DNA from: Hordeum vulgare subsp. vulgare
Taxonomy: Eukaryota; Streptophyta; Magnoliopsida; Poales; Poaceae
Length of the DNA stretch: 64,000 nucleotides
Reading direction: 5' to 3'
Assembly (NCBI RefSeq): GCF_904849725.1
Contig: NC_058518.1
Location: 14,404,147-14,468,146 of the forward strand
Every line of letters starts with the position of its first letter. The first letter of the stretch is position 1. Under the pieces are notes generated by a model. It was not told the origin of the DNA. It made no database searches and saw only the letters and a list, made by a program, of their open reading frames with translations. The translations under genes and the position numbers were made by a program. Below, in pieces: positions 34,199 through 45,953 of the stretch.

Positions 34199-36790
34199 CG
34201 GGGGCTAACACTAAACTCTACATGAATCGTACGCCATAACAGCTTGGCATGTATAAGTGCACTTGCAGTTGTGTGCTGGTTAGCCGTTAGTCTTCTTTGT
34301 TGTGTGGTTCTGGTGGCCGCTGGTAGTTATGGTATAAGCAGTGTGCTATCACATCTTTCATATTGTGTAAGATCACTATCCTAGTTCATTTAGAGACCTG
34401 GTTAGCTGTGTTCTAGTTGCTGAAATGATCGGGTGGGCGCGTGTGTGTGCGCTAATCTAATGACAAAAATTGTAACACAGATTGAAGACTGGTTTACAAA
34501 GATGGTTCATTTCGAGCAAACTTTCTTCTTTTCCCCGAAGTAGGCAGGGGATCTGCTTGCCAATTCTCCATGTACGCAAAAATCTGCCACCAAACTTTGA
34601 ACATCACAAATTACCAATACCTTTCTTTCAAGTTGAACATACAATACTTGATTTAGCAGTAGCATGCTGATTCGAGATTCCACTATTTTGTTCTGGTAAA
34701 CATAATACAGACAACCATGGTATTTTGTACGAAAAAGAGTGGATTTTATTGACAACAACCATGGTAATAAGATACCTCTCCTTCTTCCGCTCAAACAGTC
34801 ACAAATGCCCCAGAACTGAACAAAATATAACAAAAGAGAGTACACTAAATAACACAGGTTGTTGTCACTGTGCACAAACCTACTTCCGTCCATTTTACGA
34901 TTGTCTGTCGCTTGCCATACCTTCCCCACCGACCAGAGAATCACAGCTCAAGGTACCCCTTTTATCACCCCGACGATGAGTAGGTCCAGCATGGATTATA
35001 ATGGGGAGGAAAATGTATAACTGAGATGCAGGAATTTTGGAGAAGATTTGCCACAATCTCAGGAAACAACCCGTTCCCTCTTTTTACCAAACCGTCCATA
35101 AACCTTTTTTCTTATAGAACCTGGTAGTGAGGGGATTTTATTTTACAAAGCCGTCAAAAACAGCCAATCCCCTTGTTTTACTTGATTTTATCCATTCCTC
35201 CAAAGTACATAAGGCTCAATAACATACATAATACCCTAAATAAACCTTAGGAATTAATTTATCCAGCATAATGGGAAGATCATGCATAACTAGAATGCAG
35301 GGGGAATTTCATTGAGATTCACCAACAACTTTAGGAAATAGCCGATCTCCTGATATATGAATTAACAAACATTTATAAGCATTCCATATGGAGCCCTATC
35401 TAGTTTTGAAATCAGCATATTGTTACTATGTTTTTCGTACGACAGATCATTACTAAGTTTTTTTAGATAGAGTGTCGGTATTTTATTAATTATAAGCAAA
35501 AAAATGGATTTCAATTAATTTGGGCACCGGCGGCTCCTCTAGCGTTGACGACGAGTTCTTTTGTTGTGGTGGTAGGGAGGCCTCCAGAGTCGCACGGTGC
35601 GATGGTGAAGGCTAACTTGCGCCAGCTATGGTATTTTCCGTTGGGATCCTGAACGCTTGCCTGGCTGGGGCACCTATGCATCGACTCACGTTCTGGACCT
35701 TTCGACTGTGAGCACATTTATGTGCTTTCAGAGGTTGGGTAGCGGTATAGATGCCAATTAGAGAAAACAATAGACGAACGGCGTCCTTTTTGTAGCTCGT
35801 CGAGGAGAAGCTTCGCCCGCCAACGGAAAGTGGGTGTCATAGCTTGTTCGTTATGTCAAAGTTCTGCCAGCCAGCCGAACAGACAAAGTCAATCATCACA
35901 TCTCAGAAATTAGTCTGCCATTAGAAGGAATCAAGACTTGGATCTAATATTGACCTCCAACCTAAATTTCTGATGTATACCATTCAAGTGCATGTGTCAC
36001 ACGTTGTGTTGGCGAATTTAGATTGCTCGATGGACTTTATCCATTGTGTGTTATTACCTCACACGTCTTTTTTTAGTTTCAAGCATTATTTACATGAGAA
36101 AACTAGATATTTATTGACAAGATGTAAGTGAGACTTCATTTCTTCACCAAACTTTATGTGCTTATCTTTCAATTTTTCTCCCTTCAACTTTTAGAACATA
36201 CGTACATTGGTTTATTCAGATAAGAATGATACACTGCAATTTTTCATAACAGACATTTAAGGACAGAAAAATTGACAACACCTAACACCAACGAGTTGCG
36301 TTGACGGGAACTACCCACACCAAGAAGAGTATTGCTGCAGCAAGGACCGCCTTCACGAGGAGTCAATCAAGGGAATCCTCCTTGAATTTTTTAAGCCGAT
36401 AGAGCTACCCGGGCTGTCCATCATCTTAGACAGATGAATGCACCTTGGTTGGGACAACAAATTTTTAGATCAGTGATACCTCCATTAGCCAAGAAAGAAA
36501 CTGTCACATGCAACCTTCGGCAAGGAAGAAAATTGTTAACCATCTTGCAAAGAAACCACACACCAACTAGCAAGATCTAAAGAGAAGTCACAAGTCAGGG
36601 GACATGAACTCTCACAGGACCTTCGCCGGAATCGGACTAGACGTCATCGAAGTATGAATATACCACATAGACTTTATTCCAATACACCATCACCTTGTCA
36701 ATATCGCCAAGGAAACAAAAACCTAGGAAGAAAAAAAATAGACGGATGACTTCCATTCTTGCTGCCTACAAGGCCGCCGTACGGGGAAGA
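34199..36790 (+). repeat. Local repeat family, copy C
   Basis: The stretch is homologous to copy B (20194-22843 plus 24552-24640) and, from about 34920, to copy A. It lacks both the MITE and the solo LTR found in copy B and so preserves the pre-insertion sequence at both sites. Confidence 0.87.
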
Positions 36791-36949
36791 GAATGAGGAG
36801 TAATGTGACGACGTACAGAAGAGTTCTAGCGGGAATGGCTAGGGTTGGGATCATATGCTCGCCTACTAACTCTTTATGAACTAACATATGTTTAAGGTGC
36901 ATTATTCGGCGAAGCTTGACACTGGTCACTCGGGGACCTAGGAATTTTT

Positions 36950-37353
36950 CTCTACCTGGGGTACAACGTATCCCTCATTTCTCCTATACGCGTTCCTTCT
37001 TGGTACGCACATGAAGGCATTGTTTTTGGGATCTCGAAATCTCTTCAGGGTGAAAACTCATGATCATTGATCAGGCGATGACAACGCTTGTGCACTGGTT
37101 TCTACTTGGAGGCATCGCTTTTTGGAGAACCACTTCTGTAGTCTGGGTCTTGGTTGTCTGTATCCTGATGGTGGTTAGAGTGTTACTGATGTGCGTGCTT
37201 CATCACTGCGACTGGGTCTTTGTTTTTATATTTCTCTTTTTTTATCTTTGTTCTTGGCTGTCTGTATCCTTGATGTCTTTGATATCTTGTTGGTGTAAAG
37301 CTTGAGTATAATTGGTATCTTCGTGATACTAATATATTCATTTTATCGAAAAA
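36950..37353 (+). mobile_element. LINE 3' UTR remnant
   Basis: The sequence ends GATATCTTGTTGGTGTAAAG, TAATTGGTATCTTCG, AATATATTCATTTTATCG, then six A residues at 37348-37353. This resembles the 3' ends of abundant Triticeae LINEs (TTGTTGGTGCAGAGG, ATTCCCTTTATCGAAAAA types). No ORF2 sequence remains. It is a different LINE subfamily from the one at 41 kb. Confidence 0.55.
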
Positions 37354-38302
37354 ATGGAGCTAAGCATTCACTTGCTCATCTTCTCGGCAACGCCTGAATC
37401 CTGCTTCACTCCTTATAGCTGACATGCATAATGCACTGAATTTATGTGTCTGAATCCTAATTCACTCGTTATAGCTGACTTGCATAATGAACTGGATTTC
37501 TGTCCCACAATCTTGAAGGATATCAGAGTTCATTTGAATATATGATGAGTTGTAAGCAAAACATACACGTCCCTTGGAACAAGTTGAAGCATCGGATAAC
37601 ACAAAATAAGTTTACAACTAAGTTACTTCAGTAGATTTATAACTGGCTAGTACATTCACTTGTTAAACAGGTGTATCGATGACTACTAACATGGTAATTG
37701 GTTTTCTTATTATTTCAATGTACATCTGTCTTGCTTGGTTAAGTAAACCATGACTGTTGATATCAGTGTGGTCTTTGTGCACCCACGGATAATGCACCCA
37801 GGTGCACCCACAATAAAAAAACTTGGCAAAACATTTCCAAAAATTATGAAATTTTGTGCATGTGATTATGATCAAATGTTTTAGGTGCTTATAAAATTTC
37901 GTGGCGAAATGATATCCAAGGAGCTCTGTATAAAAGTAAATGTAATGCTGAAAACATGTGAACAATAACTTGAGTCAAGAGCATCATTCGTATTGTGTTT
38001 TGTATGAAGATCATTTGATGTTTTTTATGACAAAACTTTGCAGGCTCGTAAAACATTTACTCATAATCATATCCATGCTGCTTTTGGCGATCAACTTGGC
38101 GTGTCTCCCATGTTACTAGGGAACGCCTCGTTGATGTACGTGCATGCGCGTACGTGAATCCATCCATGAGGGTGTTTGCCTGCTTGTTTACTACTGTACA
38201 TGTGTGGCTTCGTTAAAGCAATCGGTTGTAGCTTGTGCGTGCGCAGTCCATCGGAAAGAACTCGACGTATGCATCATCAAGAGTCGTAAACTGTGCCAAC
38301 AA
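37354..38302. other. AT-rich spacer; right end may hold a Copia LTR
   Basis: Nothing coding is seen. Because a Copia primer site starts at 38303, the sequence ending TGTGCCAACA at 38301 may be the end of an LTR. Its left border could not be fixed and no second LTR was seen. Confidence 0.4.
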
Positions 38303-39450
38303 TTGGTATCTAGAGAAAAAATGATCTTCTACTGACGGGAGGTCATGTCGGACAACAAGAAGAACATGTAGCTCGCGGAATCCTCTGATGCGGCTAAAGT
38401 AATTGTTGCTTTAACAAGTTCATTGTACCCATGGTTTGAACATGAGATCTTCGGAGTCTGGAAGGCAGTGGACTCTGCGCCAACGAGGTGTGGGACACAT
38501 TTGATCCACGAGGCAACGTGCTCAAGAAGGAGGGAGCCGGGCACCAAAGGATCGGCAGGTGGCGTCGACGATATATTCAGTGATGCCGATGGATGTCCTC
38601 GAGCGCCTCATCAACAAAGAAACGGTGAAGGAGGCATGGGATACTTTGAAGCTCATGTTCGAGGGACACACCGTGTCAAGCAAGCCAATCTTCAAACTCT
38701 TCTAAGAAACTATGAGATTTTGGACATGGCCGGCAATGAGGCCGTGGACGCATTCACTTCGCGGGTAGCTACTCTCTTCAGTCGGGTTCACGCACTTGAA
38801 GAAAACCTCACAGAAGTCTTAGTTGGCCACTGGTTCTTGTGCGCGGCTCGTTCCCGGTACCTTCGGATTGTCCGGCAGTCGGCCAGTGCCTCAACTTTGC
38901 GACCCTCTCCATTGATGATCTCGTCAGACGCTGCAATTGTCACGACGAGCGTATGCGGTACAGTCTCGGGGAGGGAAGGAATGATGAGCATGTCATGCTC
39001 AAGCGGGATCAGTGGTACGCGTTGGAGTCAAGGAGAGGAGGCGAGGGATCTAGCAGCCACACTCACCAAGATCATGTGTCAATAGAACAAAGGAAAAAAG
39101 AACACCAACGACGGCGCTACAAAGAAAAAGAACTTCGACAACCGCAAGATCAAGTGTCATAATTGTTGCATCATGGGACACCTGAGGTCGGATTGGAGAG
39201 CAAGAAGCCACAGAAGGAGAAAGCTTTCATGGATAAGGGGGGAGATGATGTCGACATGATGTTATTGGTCACGAGCTAATGGACGAGGATAGTCCAGCTC
39301 CCAAGCCGCCGGCTATGGAGGTTGTTACACTCATAGTGGTGGCGGTTTATCATCATGACAAAAAGAGCATGAACACGTCGAGGCGCATGTGGTACCTCGA
39401 CACAGGTGGTGGCAACCACATGAACGGCGACAATGACATGTTTCGCTGAA
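38303..39450 (+). pseudogene. Copia gag-protease remnant with primer-binding site
   Basis: TTGGTATCTAGAG at 38303-38315 is a near match to the initiator-Met tRNA primer site. The gag begins at ATG 38345 (MSDNKKNM, then a TAG at 38369-38371) and continues with SSLYPWFEHEIFGVWKAV. Recognisable capsid pieces follow in shifting frames: WDTFDPRGNVLKKEG, AWDTLKLMFEG, LQTLLRNYEILDMAGNEAV, FSRVHALEENLTE, LNFATLSIDDLV. A zinc-knuckle remnant near 39150 (CHNCCIMGHLRSDW) has its last cysteine replaced by tryptophan. A protease motif, WYLDTGGGNHM, lies near 39390. Several frameshifts separate these blocks. Integrase and RT are absent, so the element is truncated after the protease motif. Confidence 0.8.
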
Positions 39451-39589
39451 GGTCGGACCACCCATGTAATACTTATTTCATTGGCATCATTGCCTTTTCA
39501 CTCATTTTCTAGAGCATCCATGGAATGTATTGTGCAGCAAGTTTATTCAGCTACTGTCATCAAGAAAATAAAGGCTTGATTGCTGGGAC

Positions 39590-41113
39590 CGCCTAGACAT
39601 CATGATCGACCTGCCTAGACATTCAATTCGTAGCACCTGGAAGAGTGGCCAGGACACTAACACCGACCTAGCTAGTGATTAATGGAAACAATGACACAAT
39701 CAGATCGACGCTCTAGCCCGTCTAGGAGAATCAGATCGACGCTCTAGCCCGTTGTCTCAAAGTGGACCATCTCGCTTGTTTGATTTCATGGAGTTCTACT
39801 GGTCTACCGTGGAGAAAAGCTCCACCGCCCGTTAGAGCTATGCGTGCGGTTGCAAGGAATCATGACATGGCATTAGCATATTTGTCTAACACAAATTTCC
39901 AGTGTTTCCCATTTCTAAACAGTGTCCCCATTGAACTTCGTGTGCCATTGATTGTGTCCTACATTTTCATGCTCTTCATACATTTGTCAATATTGTAGTT
40001 TTGAGCATTGATTCTGCTACACAAGGAAGCTAGTTATTTATAGATATGGTGTAAGTCCATATGCTTTATTGTTTCACCAAATTTCACGTGTCTGCCTTTT
40101 TATTTTATTCCTTCAAATGTAGGCATACTTGTCGAGAGGAATTAATTACATCTCTAAGGCGCTATATGTATCCTTGACGCCACAAGTTAGGCTACATCCT
40201 GGTAATGAAAATAGGTTCCATGCATAACCGTAGAAACGTCACTATTTGGTTTCTAAACTCGTATTGATGTCAACTATTTTGCTACAACATGGTGCTCTCA
40301 CACGCTTACATTTGCAACTGCCTAGCCTAAATGGTGTTCCCTAAAGGGAATAAAAATCAACCTTTGTGATTGAATTAGCCACCGCAAAATTGTTAGGCAT
40401 TGTTGATTTCCTCCATGGGATAGCCACAAATAAAAACAGAAACCACACCAAATATGTGTAGATCAATCAAATATTATTAAACCCAAACAATTGTGGAAAT
40501 TTAAATAATTGTTAACAAACATTCTGAAGTCTATACCCATATATAAATGCTTTGTCTAGTTTGATTTCGACACCCAAGCTTAATCAAGGAGGTCGTGCAT
40601 CTCTTTCGGTAATGAATTAAATGGTTGCAACTCTTTGTTCCCAACAAGTCCAGGTCAGCCAGCGGTTGGGGTTTGCGAATCCTATCTTGTCATAAGCTCA
40701 TATATTAGCCTCAAGAAGAATTCCGAAGCTTGAAATCATTGAATAGTTTATACATTTATGATTGCAAGAAGCTAGTAGGCCCAATCCAGGCGAAATGATA
40801 TTGTCCTCGAGGAAGGGATCAATTCCTGGCAAATTTAAAAGAACCAGGGGTAATAAGGTGTGGAAGCTTGACAAATATAACATATCATTGTCGGAACACT
40901 ACAATGATCTTGCATCCACAAGTATGCCACATCAGTCACCTTCACCTCGTATTAGGTTTCCTACTCTGATGGAAATAAAGCGCTCGAAGATGGAAGTTTG
41001 GAGAAAATTAACTCAATGTTGCAGAACTAGAGACAGAAGCTCGTACGTGGTGAAACATGTACACTTTGTGCAGAACAAATAAGCATGTCCTACGAATCAT
41101 ATCCGGGTACTAC
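39590..41113 (+). repeat. Local repeat family, copy F
   Basis: Positions 39740-40120 match the CATTTCTAAA to TTCACCAAA block of the other copies. Positions 40350-40650 closely match 24.79-25.08 kb (GATTGAATTAGCCACCGC, then ATTATTAAACCCAAACA, then GGTTGCAACTCTTTGTTC). The right end is cut by the LINE insertion at 41122. Near 39698-39752 a 24-bp sequence, AATCAGATCGACGCTCTAGC with four more bases, is repeated at a 31-bp spacing. Confidence 0.7.
40620..41060 (+). pseudogene. Possible leucine-rich-repeat remnant (resistance-gene-like)
   Basis: Within copy F one frame reads EEFRSLKSLNSLYIYDCKKL followed by VGPIQ. After a stop it gives GVIRCGSLTNITY, and in the next frame DLASTSMPHQSPSPR with FPTLMEIK. 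Later the phrase VAELETEAR appears. Regular leucines and cysteines with the pattern LxxLxxLxIxxCxxL are typical of the C-terminal leucine-rich repeats of grass CC-NBS-LRR proteins. No NB-ARC motif (P-loop, GLPL, MHD) was seen anywhere in the window. The frame changes at least twice. I consider an old NLR pseudogene plausible but not proven; chance similarity in a short, broken stretch is the main alternative. Confidence 0.38.
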
Positions 41114-41491
41114 AAGTGCCGTGATGACCGCCTCGAGGCGGAGGCGGCAGCCGGCGCCCCTCCGTGTCGTGCGTTCCGCTCCACCTTGCGCCGGCGCCCA
41201 ACGAGAAGGACGCCCTTGCTGTATCGCCCTCTTTCCCGGAGGGTACCCCGCCCTTCTCGCTGCGTTCGCGGCCGCCCCTAGAGGCCATCGCCGACCCGGG
41301 TAGGAGTCTGTGGTCTGTGCCGGGGTCGCCCAAGACGCTGGCAGGCATCCCTAAGGCTTGCGCGGCGGCGTCTGGGATCTGCGATCGGAGCGGCTCCCAG
41401 CCTGGCCAGTCTCTTGTGGCGGCGGCGACGGAGCCGATTTGTTGTCACCACAGCGCCGGATCTGTGAGGCCCTACCTTGTCCCGGTCGCCG

Positions 41492-44400
41492 ATGGGGGGG
41501 GGCCTCGGCGAGATCGGGTCTCAGGACGGCGCCGGAGCCAAGCGGCCCTCTACTTTGGTTTCCGTCGACCCTGGTGTTCAAGGAGGTGATGGGGAGATCA
41601 GTTCATCCGTTCCTGGTGTCGACAAGACCTTCGCGGAGCCGAGGCAGACGTCCCGCGATACCAAGGTATGTACTGATTTTTCACGAGGTTGTTCTGCAGG
41701 TGTTCATCGTATCTGGGAGGTGAGTTTCTCGTTCTCTAAGGATGCATCTAAGGTAGATCAGCGTGGATCGCTAGTTGTTCATCTTTCTTCTGGGTGGGCT
41801 ACGATTCGAGATACCGAGGGAGATGTTCTTGCAGGCTCATATCTCATGTATCAGGATCTCAGGATTGGACTAGAATTAGAGATGGATGGTCTTTTAGTTC
41901 TGCTCATTAAACCTGATCACTTCGAGGGGGATTGTGAGGTGAAGAATGCTTGGGCTCCTCCCCGGGTAGGTGGAAAATTCTGGGTTCTTGCAGATTACAA
42001 TTCTGACTCAGACATTGAGGAAGAGATTCCTCCTTCTTCTCCGGTACCTTCTCCGGTTTCTCTAGCATCGCCTGCTGGGATATCGGTGGAGTGCATGATC
42101 CAGCGAGATTTTCATTTACCGAGGAAGAAGATGGATGTTCCGAGGCCTAAACCTTGGATTGGGCCACTTCCTAAGGTTAGTAGGAATCCAATTTTACTTT
42201 CTGACTTTATTGTTCCGGGTAGTTGGCCCGTGGGAAGGAGCCGACGACAGCGTAGACTGCCGACTGCCACGCATGTGCCGCTGGTGATGCAGTCCACAGG
42301 AGCTGTACGGGAGGCGTTTCTCGCGGCAGCAATTGGAGCGGACGGGATGGGTCAGGTGCCGAAATTAGAACTGCAGGCTGGGTATATGGCCCAGCCGGGT
42401 TCTAGGCGACCCGATGATGCCCGAGAAGACTGCCAGAAGGAAGGAAAATCTGTTGTAGTGCATGTTGCCGATCGGGCCGGTGTTCAGTCCGAGTCGATCT
42501 CGGTTGTTGGGCAGGAGGGTGCATTGCCTGTTGCCGATCGGGCCGATGCTCAATCCGAGTCGTTCTCGGTTGTTCCACAGGAGGTTCATCAGGTGGATAC
42601 CAAGTCCAGCACGTCCCAGTCGGCCTCCAGGTGGCCCGATGAGACTCGTCAACACTGCCTGGAGGTTTCCTATACTACGGTACAACATGTTGAGGCCAAG
42701 TTCGATACGAACTCGCTACGTCCGCAGGAGGGACTCCAGCCGGATAGCAACGTTGGCCAGGACTCGGCTGCTCGGGTCTTTTTAAAGCATCCCAGGGTCG
42801 GATTCCCTAGACAGAAAATCACGCGGGCGCCGCGAGTCCCTTACACTAGGTCGCTCATGATGTCCGGCAGAGATGTCCCAGCACAGTCGCAACAGCGGGC
42901 GCCGGCGGCCTCGCAGATGTCCGGCAGAGAAGTCCCAGCTCAGTCGCAACAGCGGGCGCCGGCGGCCCCGCAGCAGGTTTCCGGTAGCCGAGGACCGGCA
43001 CCTCGGCTGCCTCCTACCTCGGTCCCAGCGGTGGCTAAGGCAGGAGCGGGCGGTGTTCAGGCGGCCTCCCAGTAGGTCTCCGGTAGCCGAGGACCGGCAC
43101 CTCGGATGCCTCCTAACCCAGTTCCAGCGGCGGTTAAGGTAGGGGCGGGTGATGCTCAGGCTGTTCCTAGATCGGCCGAGCCAGGAGGGCAAGCTGGGGC
43201 TGATTTTAATCACATGCAACCCCGCGGACGATGGGGAGACGATGGGGTCAATGCGTATGGCGCTGGTCAGCATCGTGGTTCGTCGTCACAAGGGGGAGGC
43301 CGAGGATATGCTTGGCAATCTAATGCCGGTTCTGGACAGGGTTTTTCGGGTCCTTATGGTAATTTCGTTCCAGGGCCAGCAGGTCCCAAGAGAGGTGGAT
43401 ATAGAGGACGGTGGGGAGGTCGTGGTGGTGGTAGGAGATTACCGCCCAATGTGGGTCCTGTTGCTGCTGACAAGGAGTCAGCGCAGAAGCCTGCTGATAT
43501 TCCATTAACTGCTACCATTGGAGGTGTACCATCTACTGTGGGTGTAGACAAAGATAATGGACCTCCACGGATAGAAGGGGCAGATCGTCCAACTAAGTGG
43601 GCGCGTAAGAAGGAAAAGATGACGTGCTATCGTTGTGGTGAGAATGGGCACTTTGTGTCTGAGTGCTCGGTGGTGCTTTGTGAGCTTTGTCTTAAGCCAG
43701 CGCATGGTTCATCCTCATGCCCTCTGATGAAGGGTCCGATGCCCGTTATGAATATCTATGGGGTCTGTTCTGAGGAGTTGATGTTCTTTGAGTCCCCTGC
43801 TATTTCAACTTCGACACATACGCCAGATGTAGCTCTTATAGGCAAGATCACCGTTGCCAGTGGTAAGATGACTGTTGACCAGGTGGTGCAACAGCTACGA
43901 GATCTGGTGTCAGCTACTTTTAGGTGGGAGCCGATTGCGATTTCGGATTCTGTCTTTAAGGTGGTCTTTCCTTCTAAAGAAGATCTGGCCCGTCTACTCA
44001 AATTTGGTATGTGCAGAGTTCCTAGCACGAGTTGTATTCTGGAGTTTGATGTTTGGGCGGATGATGAGCCTCAAGGGGTGCCTCTGGACCAGGTCTGGGT
44101 TCGCTTTTATGGTGCTCCGTCTAAGGCAGTTAATGATTTTACTGTGGCTTGGAGTTTTGGCTCTCTAATTGGTAAAACGGAGCAAGTGGATATGGTGTTC
44201 ACTCGGGCTAATGGGGCGATTCGGTTGTTAGTGAGTGTTCTAGATAGTGCACTGATTCTGGAGGAAGTACTTTGGATTTTCGAGGGTAAGAGATTTACCC
44301 TACGTCTTGAGATTGAGATTCCATCGGCAGCCGTTCACACAGCGGTGGACCCTGACATTGACATGCCGGACATGGACGGGGATTCCGGTGCTGGTAATGC

Positions 44401-44500
44401 AGATAAGGGACAGTTTCCTTCTCAGCCTCATACTGCTTCTGGGTCGGCTGCACTGGATTCGAAGGAGGGGGAGACTGAGCCGGCAGCAGGGGGGGTGTGA
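41492..44500 (+). pseudogene. LINE ORF1, gag-like protein with two CCHC zinc knuckles
   Basis: ORF1 encodes the nucleic-acid-binding chaperone-type protein of the LINE. The first ATG in the long frame is at 41492. A single internal TAG at 43073-43075 interrupts about 1000 codons. It lies at the start of the second of two 99-bp tandem repeats, where the first repeat has CAG, so it is a C-to-T change. Just upstream a 57-bp unit (MSGR, VPAQSQQRAPAA) is also duplicated (42860-42916, 42917-42973). Two adjacent CX2CX4HX4C knuckles lie near 43623-43735 (CYRCGENGHFVSEC and CELCLKPAHGSSSC). They are followed by a region like DUF4283 (FRWEPIAI, VFKVVFPSKEDL, VWVRFYG). The frame ends at TGA 44498-44500, directly after a G7 run. 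Confidence 0.85.
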
Positions 44501-45447
44501 CTCCAGGGGCTCAGCTACGCTTTGGTTCATTCCTGCCAGACACGGTGCCGGTTAGACTCGGCGATTCACAGATGAAGAGGTCCTTTGGGAAGCAAGCTGC
44601 TGGGGCATCGGCGCAACCTTCCTCCCCGGCTGTGGGTCTACAGCTGATTTCTCTGGATCGTTACCTGCTGCAGGTCAGACAGGAGGATGATAGGACAACA
44701 CTGTCTGTGCCGAGTATGGGGTCAGTGCAGGAGGTTTCTGGATTTTCTAGTATATCCACCCAGGCAGGGACTATGGTCGCCGATTCTCCGGCGGCTCCGC
44801 TGATGGAGACACCTCATACCTTTATCTCTGAGGAAGCGGTCATACAGTTTGGGGGTATTCCAGATCCTGTGACGTCGGACCGGAGGGTTAGCGACCGGAT
44901 TCAGAACCAGCCAGATGCGGATGATTGGCAGATGGATCGGGCGTCTAGGATTGCAAAATTGAAGGATGCTGAATCGTCAACAGGTATGTCGGTTAATTTG
45001 GAGCATTCTATTTTGCAGTTTTCATCTCCTGAAATTATTGAAAAAGCGTCAGCCATTGGGGTCTCGCTTGGTAATACGAATGCGGAAGTTGTGAAATCTA
45101 TTAATGAATTATTAAACCTAGAGGTTGATAGGGCGTTGGATATCGTTAGGAATTTAGCTGCGGTTAAACCAATGACAGATGCAGAGATTTCTAACCTTGG
45201 GGGGCTGAATTCTTTATGTCAGAATCTATACCCCATAGATGAGCTTAATGAAGGTCAGGATTCGGTTCTTGATAACACTTTAGGTGACGACGGTGTTGGT
45301 CATAATGACTCCAATGATCACGGTTATATGGACCAGGGTCAAGGGCAGAAAATTAAACGGACCTGGAATAGGAAAGTTTATCCGGTCTCTTCTATTCGTA
45401 GGAGTGCACGCTTTAAGACTGCTAAGAAATTCTATGACGAAAGATGA
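44497..45447 (+). pseudogene. LINE ORF1 C-terminal part, offset frame
   Basis: This 316-codon frame begins right where ORF1 stops and is in a different frame. The G7 run at 44489-44495 is the obvious place where an insertion or deletion separated the two. It has no strong domain; it is rich in charged and polar residues and ends with a basic stretch (RRSARFKTAKKFYDER). Its TGA (45445-45447) overlaps the ORF2 ATG (45444-45446) as ATGA. It is probably the natural C-terminus of ORF1, but programmed frameshifting at the G run cannot be excluded from sequence alone. Confidence 0.7.
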
Positions 45448-45953
45448 GAGGGATTTTTTGAAATAGCAGAGGTCTTCGCGACTTGGCTAAAACTAGATTC
45501 CTCGCTGAAGCCACGACGGAGCACAAGCTCGACTTTATTGTCGTCCTAGAGACTGGGAGAGATAAGTTCTCCTCTCAGTTTCTGAGCTCCCTCTCAGCAG
45601 GGATTGATTTTGATTGGCACTGTCTTCCACCAAGAGGAAGGTCTGGAGGGATATTACTAGGAGTTAGATGTGATACACTCCAGGTTAGGGAAGTAGTGTT
45701 CGGTGATTTTGCGGTGAAATTCAAGATTACATCCAAAATGGATGGTTTCAGGTGGGCTCTAGTAGCCGTGTATGGGGCTGCTCAGCCTGAGCTTAAATCT
45801 GAATTCTTGGCCGACTTAGTTCGCATCTGTGATGAACAACTGCCTCTACTGATTGGTGGAGATTTTAATATTATTCGTTGGGCCTATGAAAAGAATAATA
45901 GCAATTTGATGGTAGATGGCCATTCTTGTTCAATACTATTATTGAGAGCCTAG
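45444..45953 (+). pseudogene. LINE ORF2 N-terminus: AP-type endonuclease
   Basis: ORF2 starts at ATG 45444, and TGA at 45459-45461 cuts it after five codons, at a position where relatives have tryptophan (NSRGLRDLAKTRF follows). The endonuclease core then reads FIVVLETGRD, WHCLPPRGRSGGILLG, WALVAVYGAAQ and LIGGDFNIIR, which are the metal-binding and catalytic blocks of the exonuclease-endonuclease-phosphatase fold that nicks target DNA. A one-base loss near 45905 moves the frame to that of the next entry. Confidence 0.85.

Noticed and set aside
37060..37305. An 81-codon hydrophobic frame, as a small membrane protein
   Set aside because: The T-rich sequence is better explained as LINE 3' UTR, and it ends just before a typical LINE tail.
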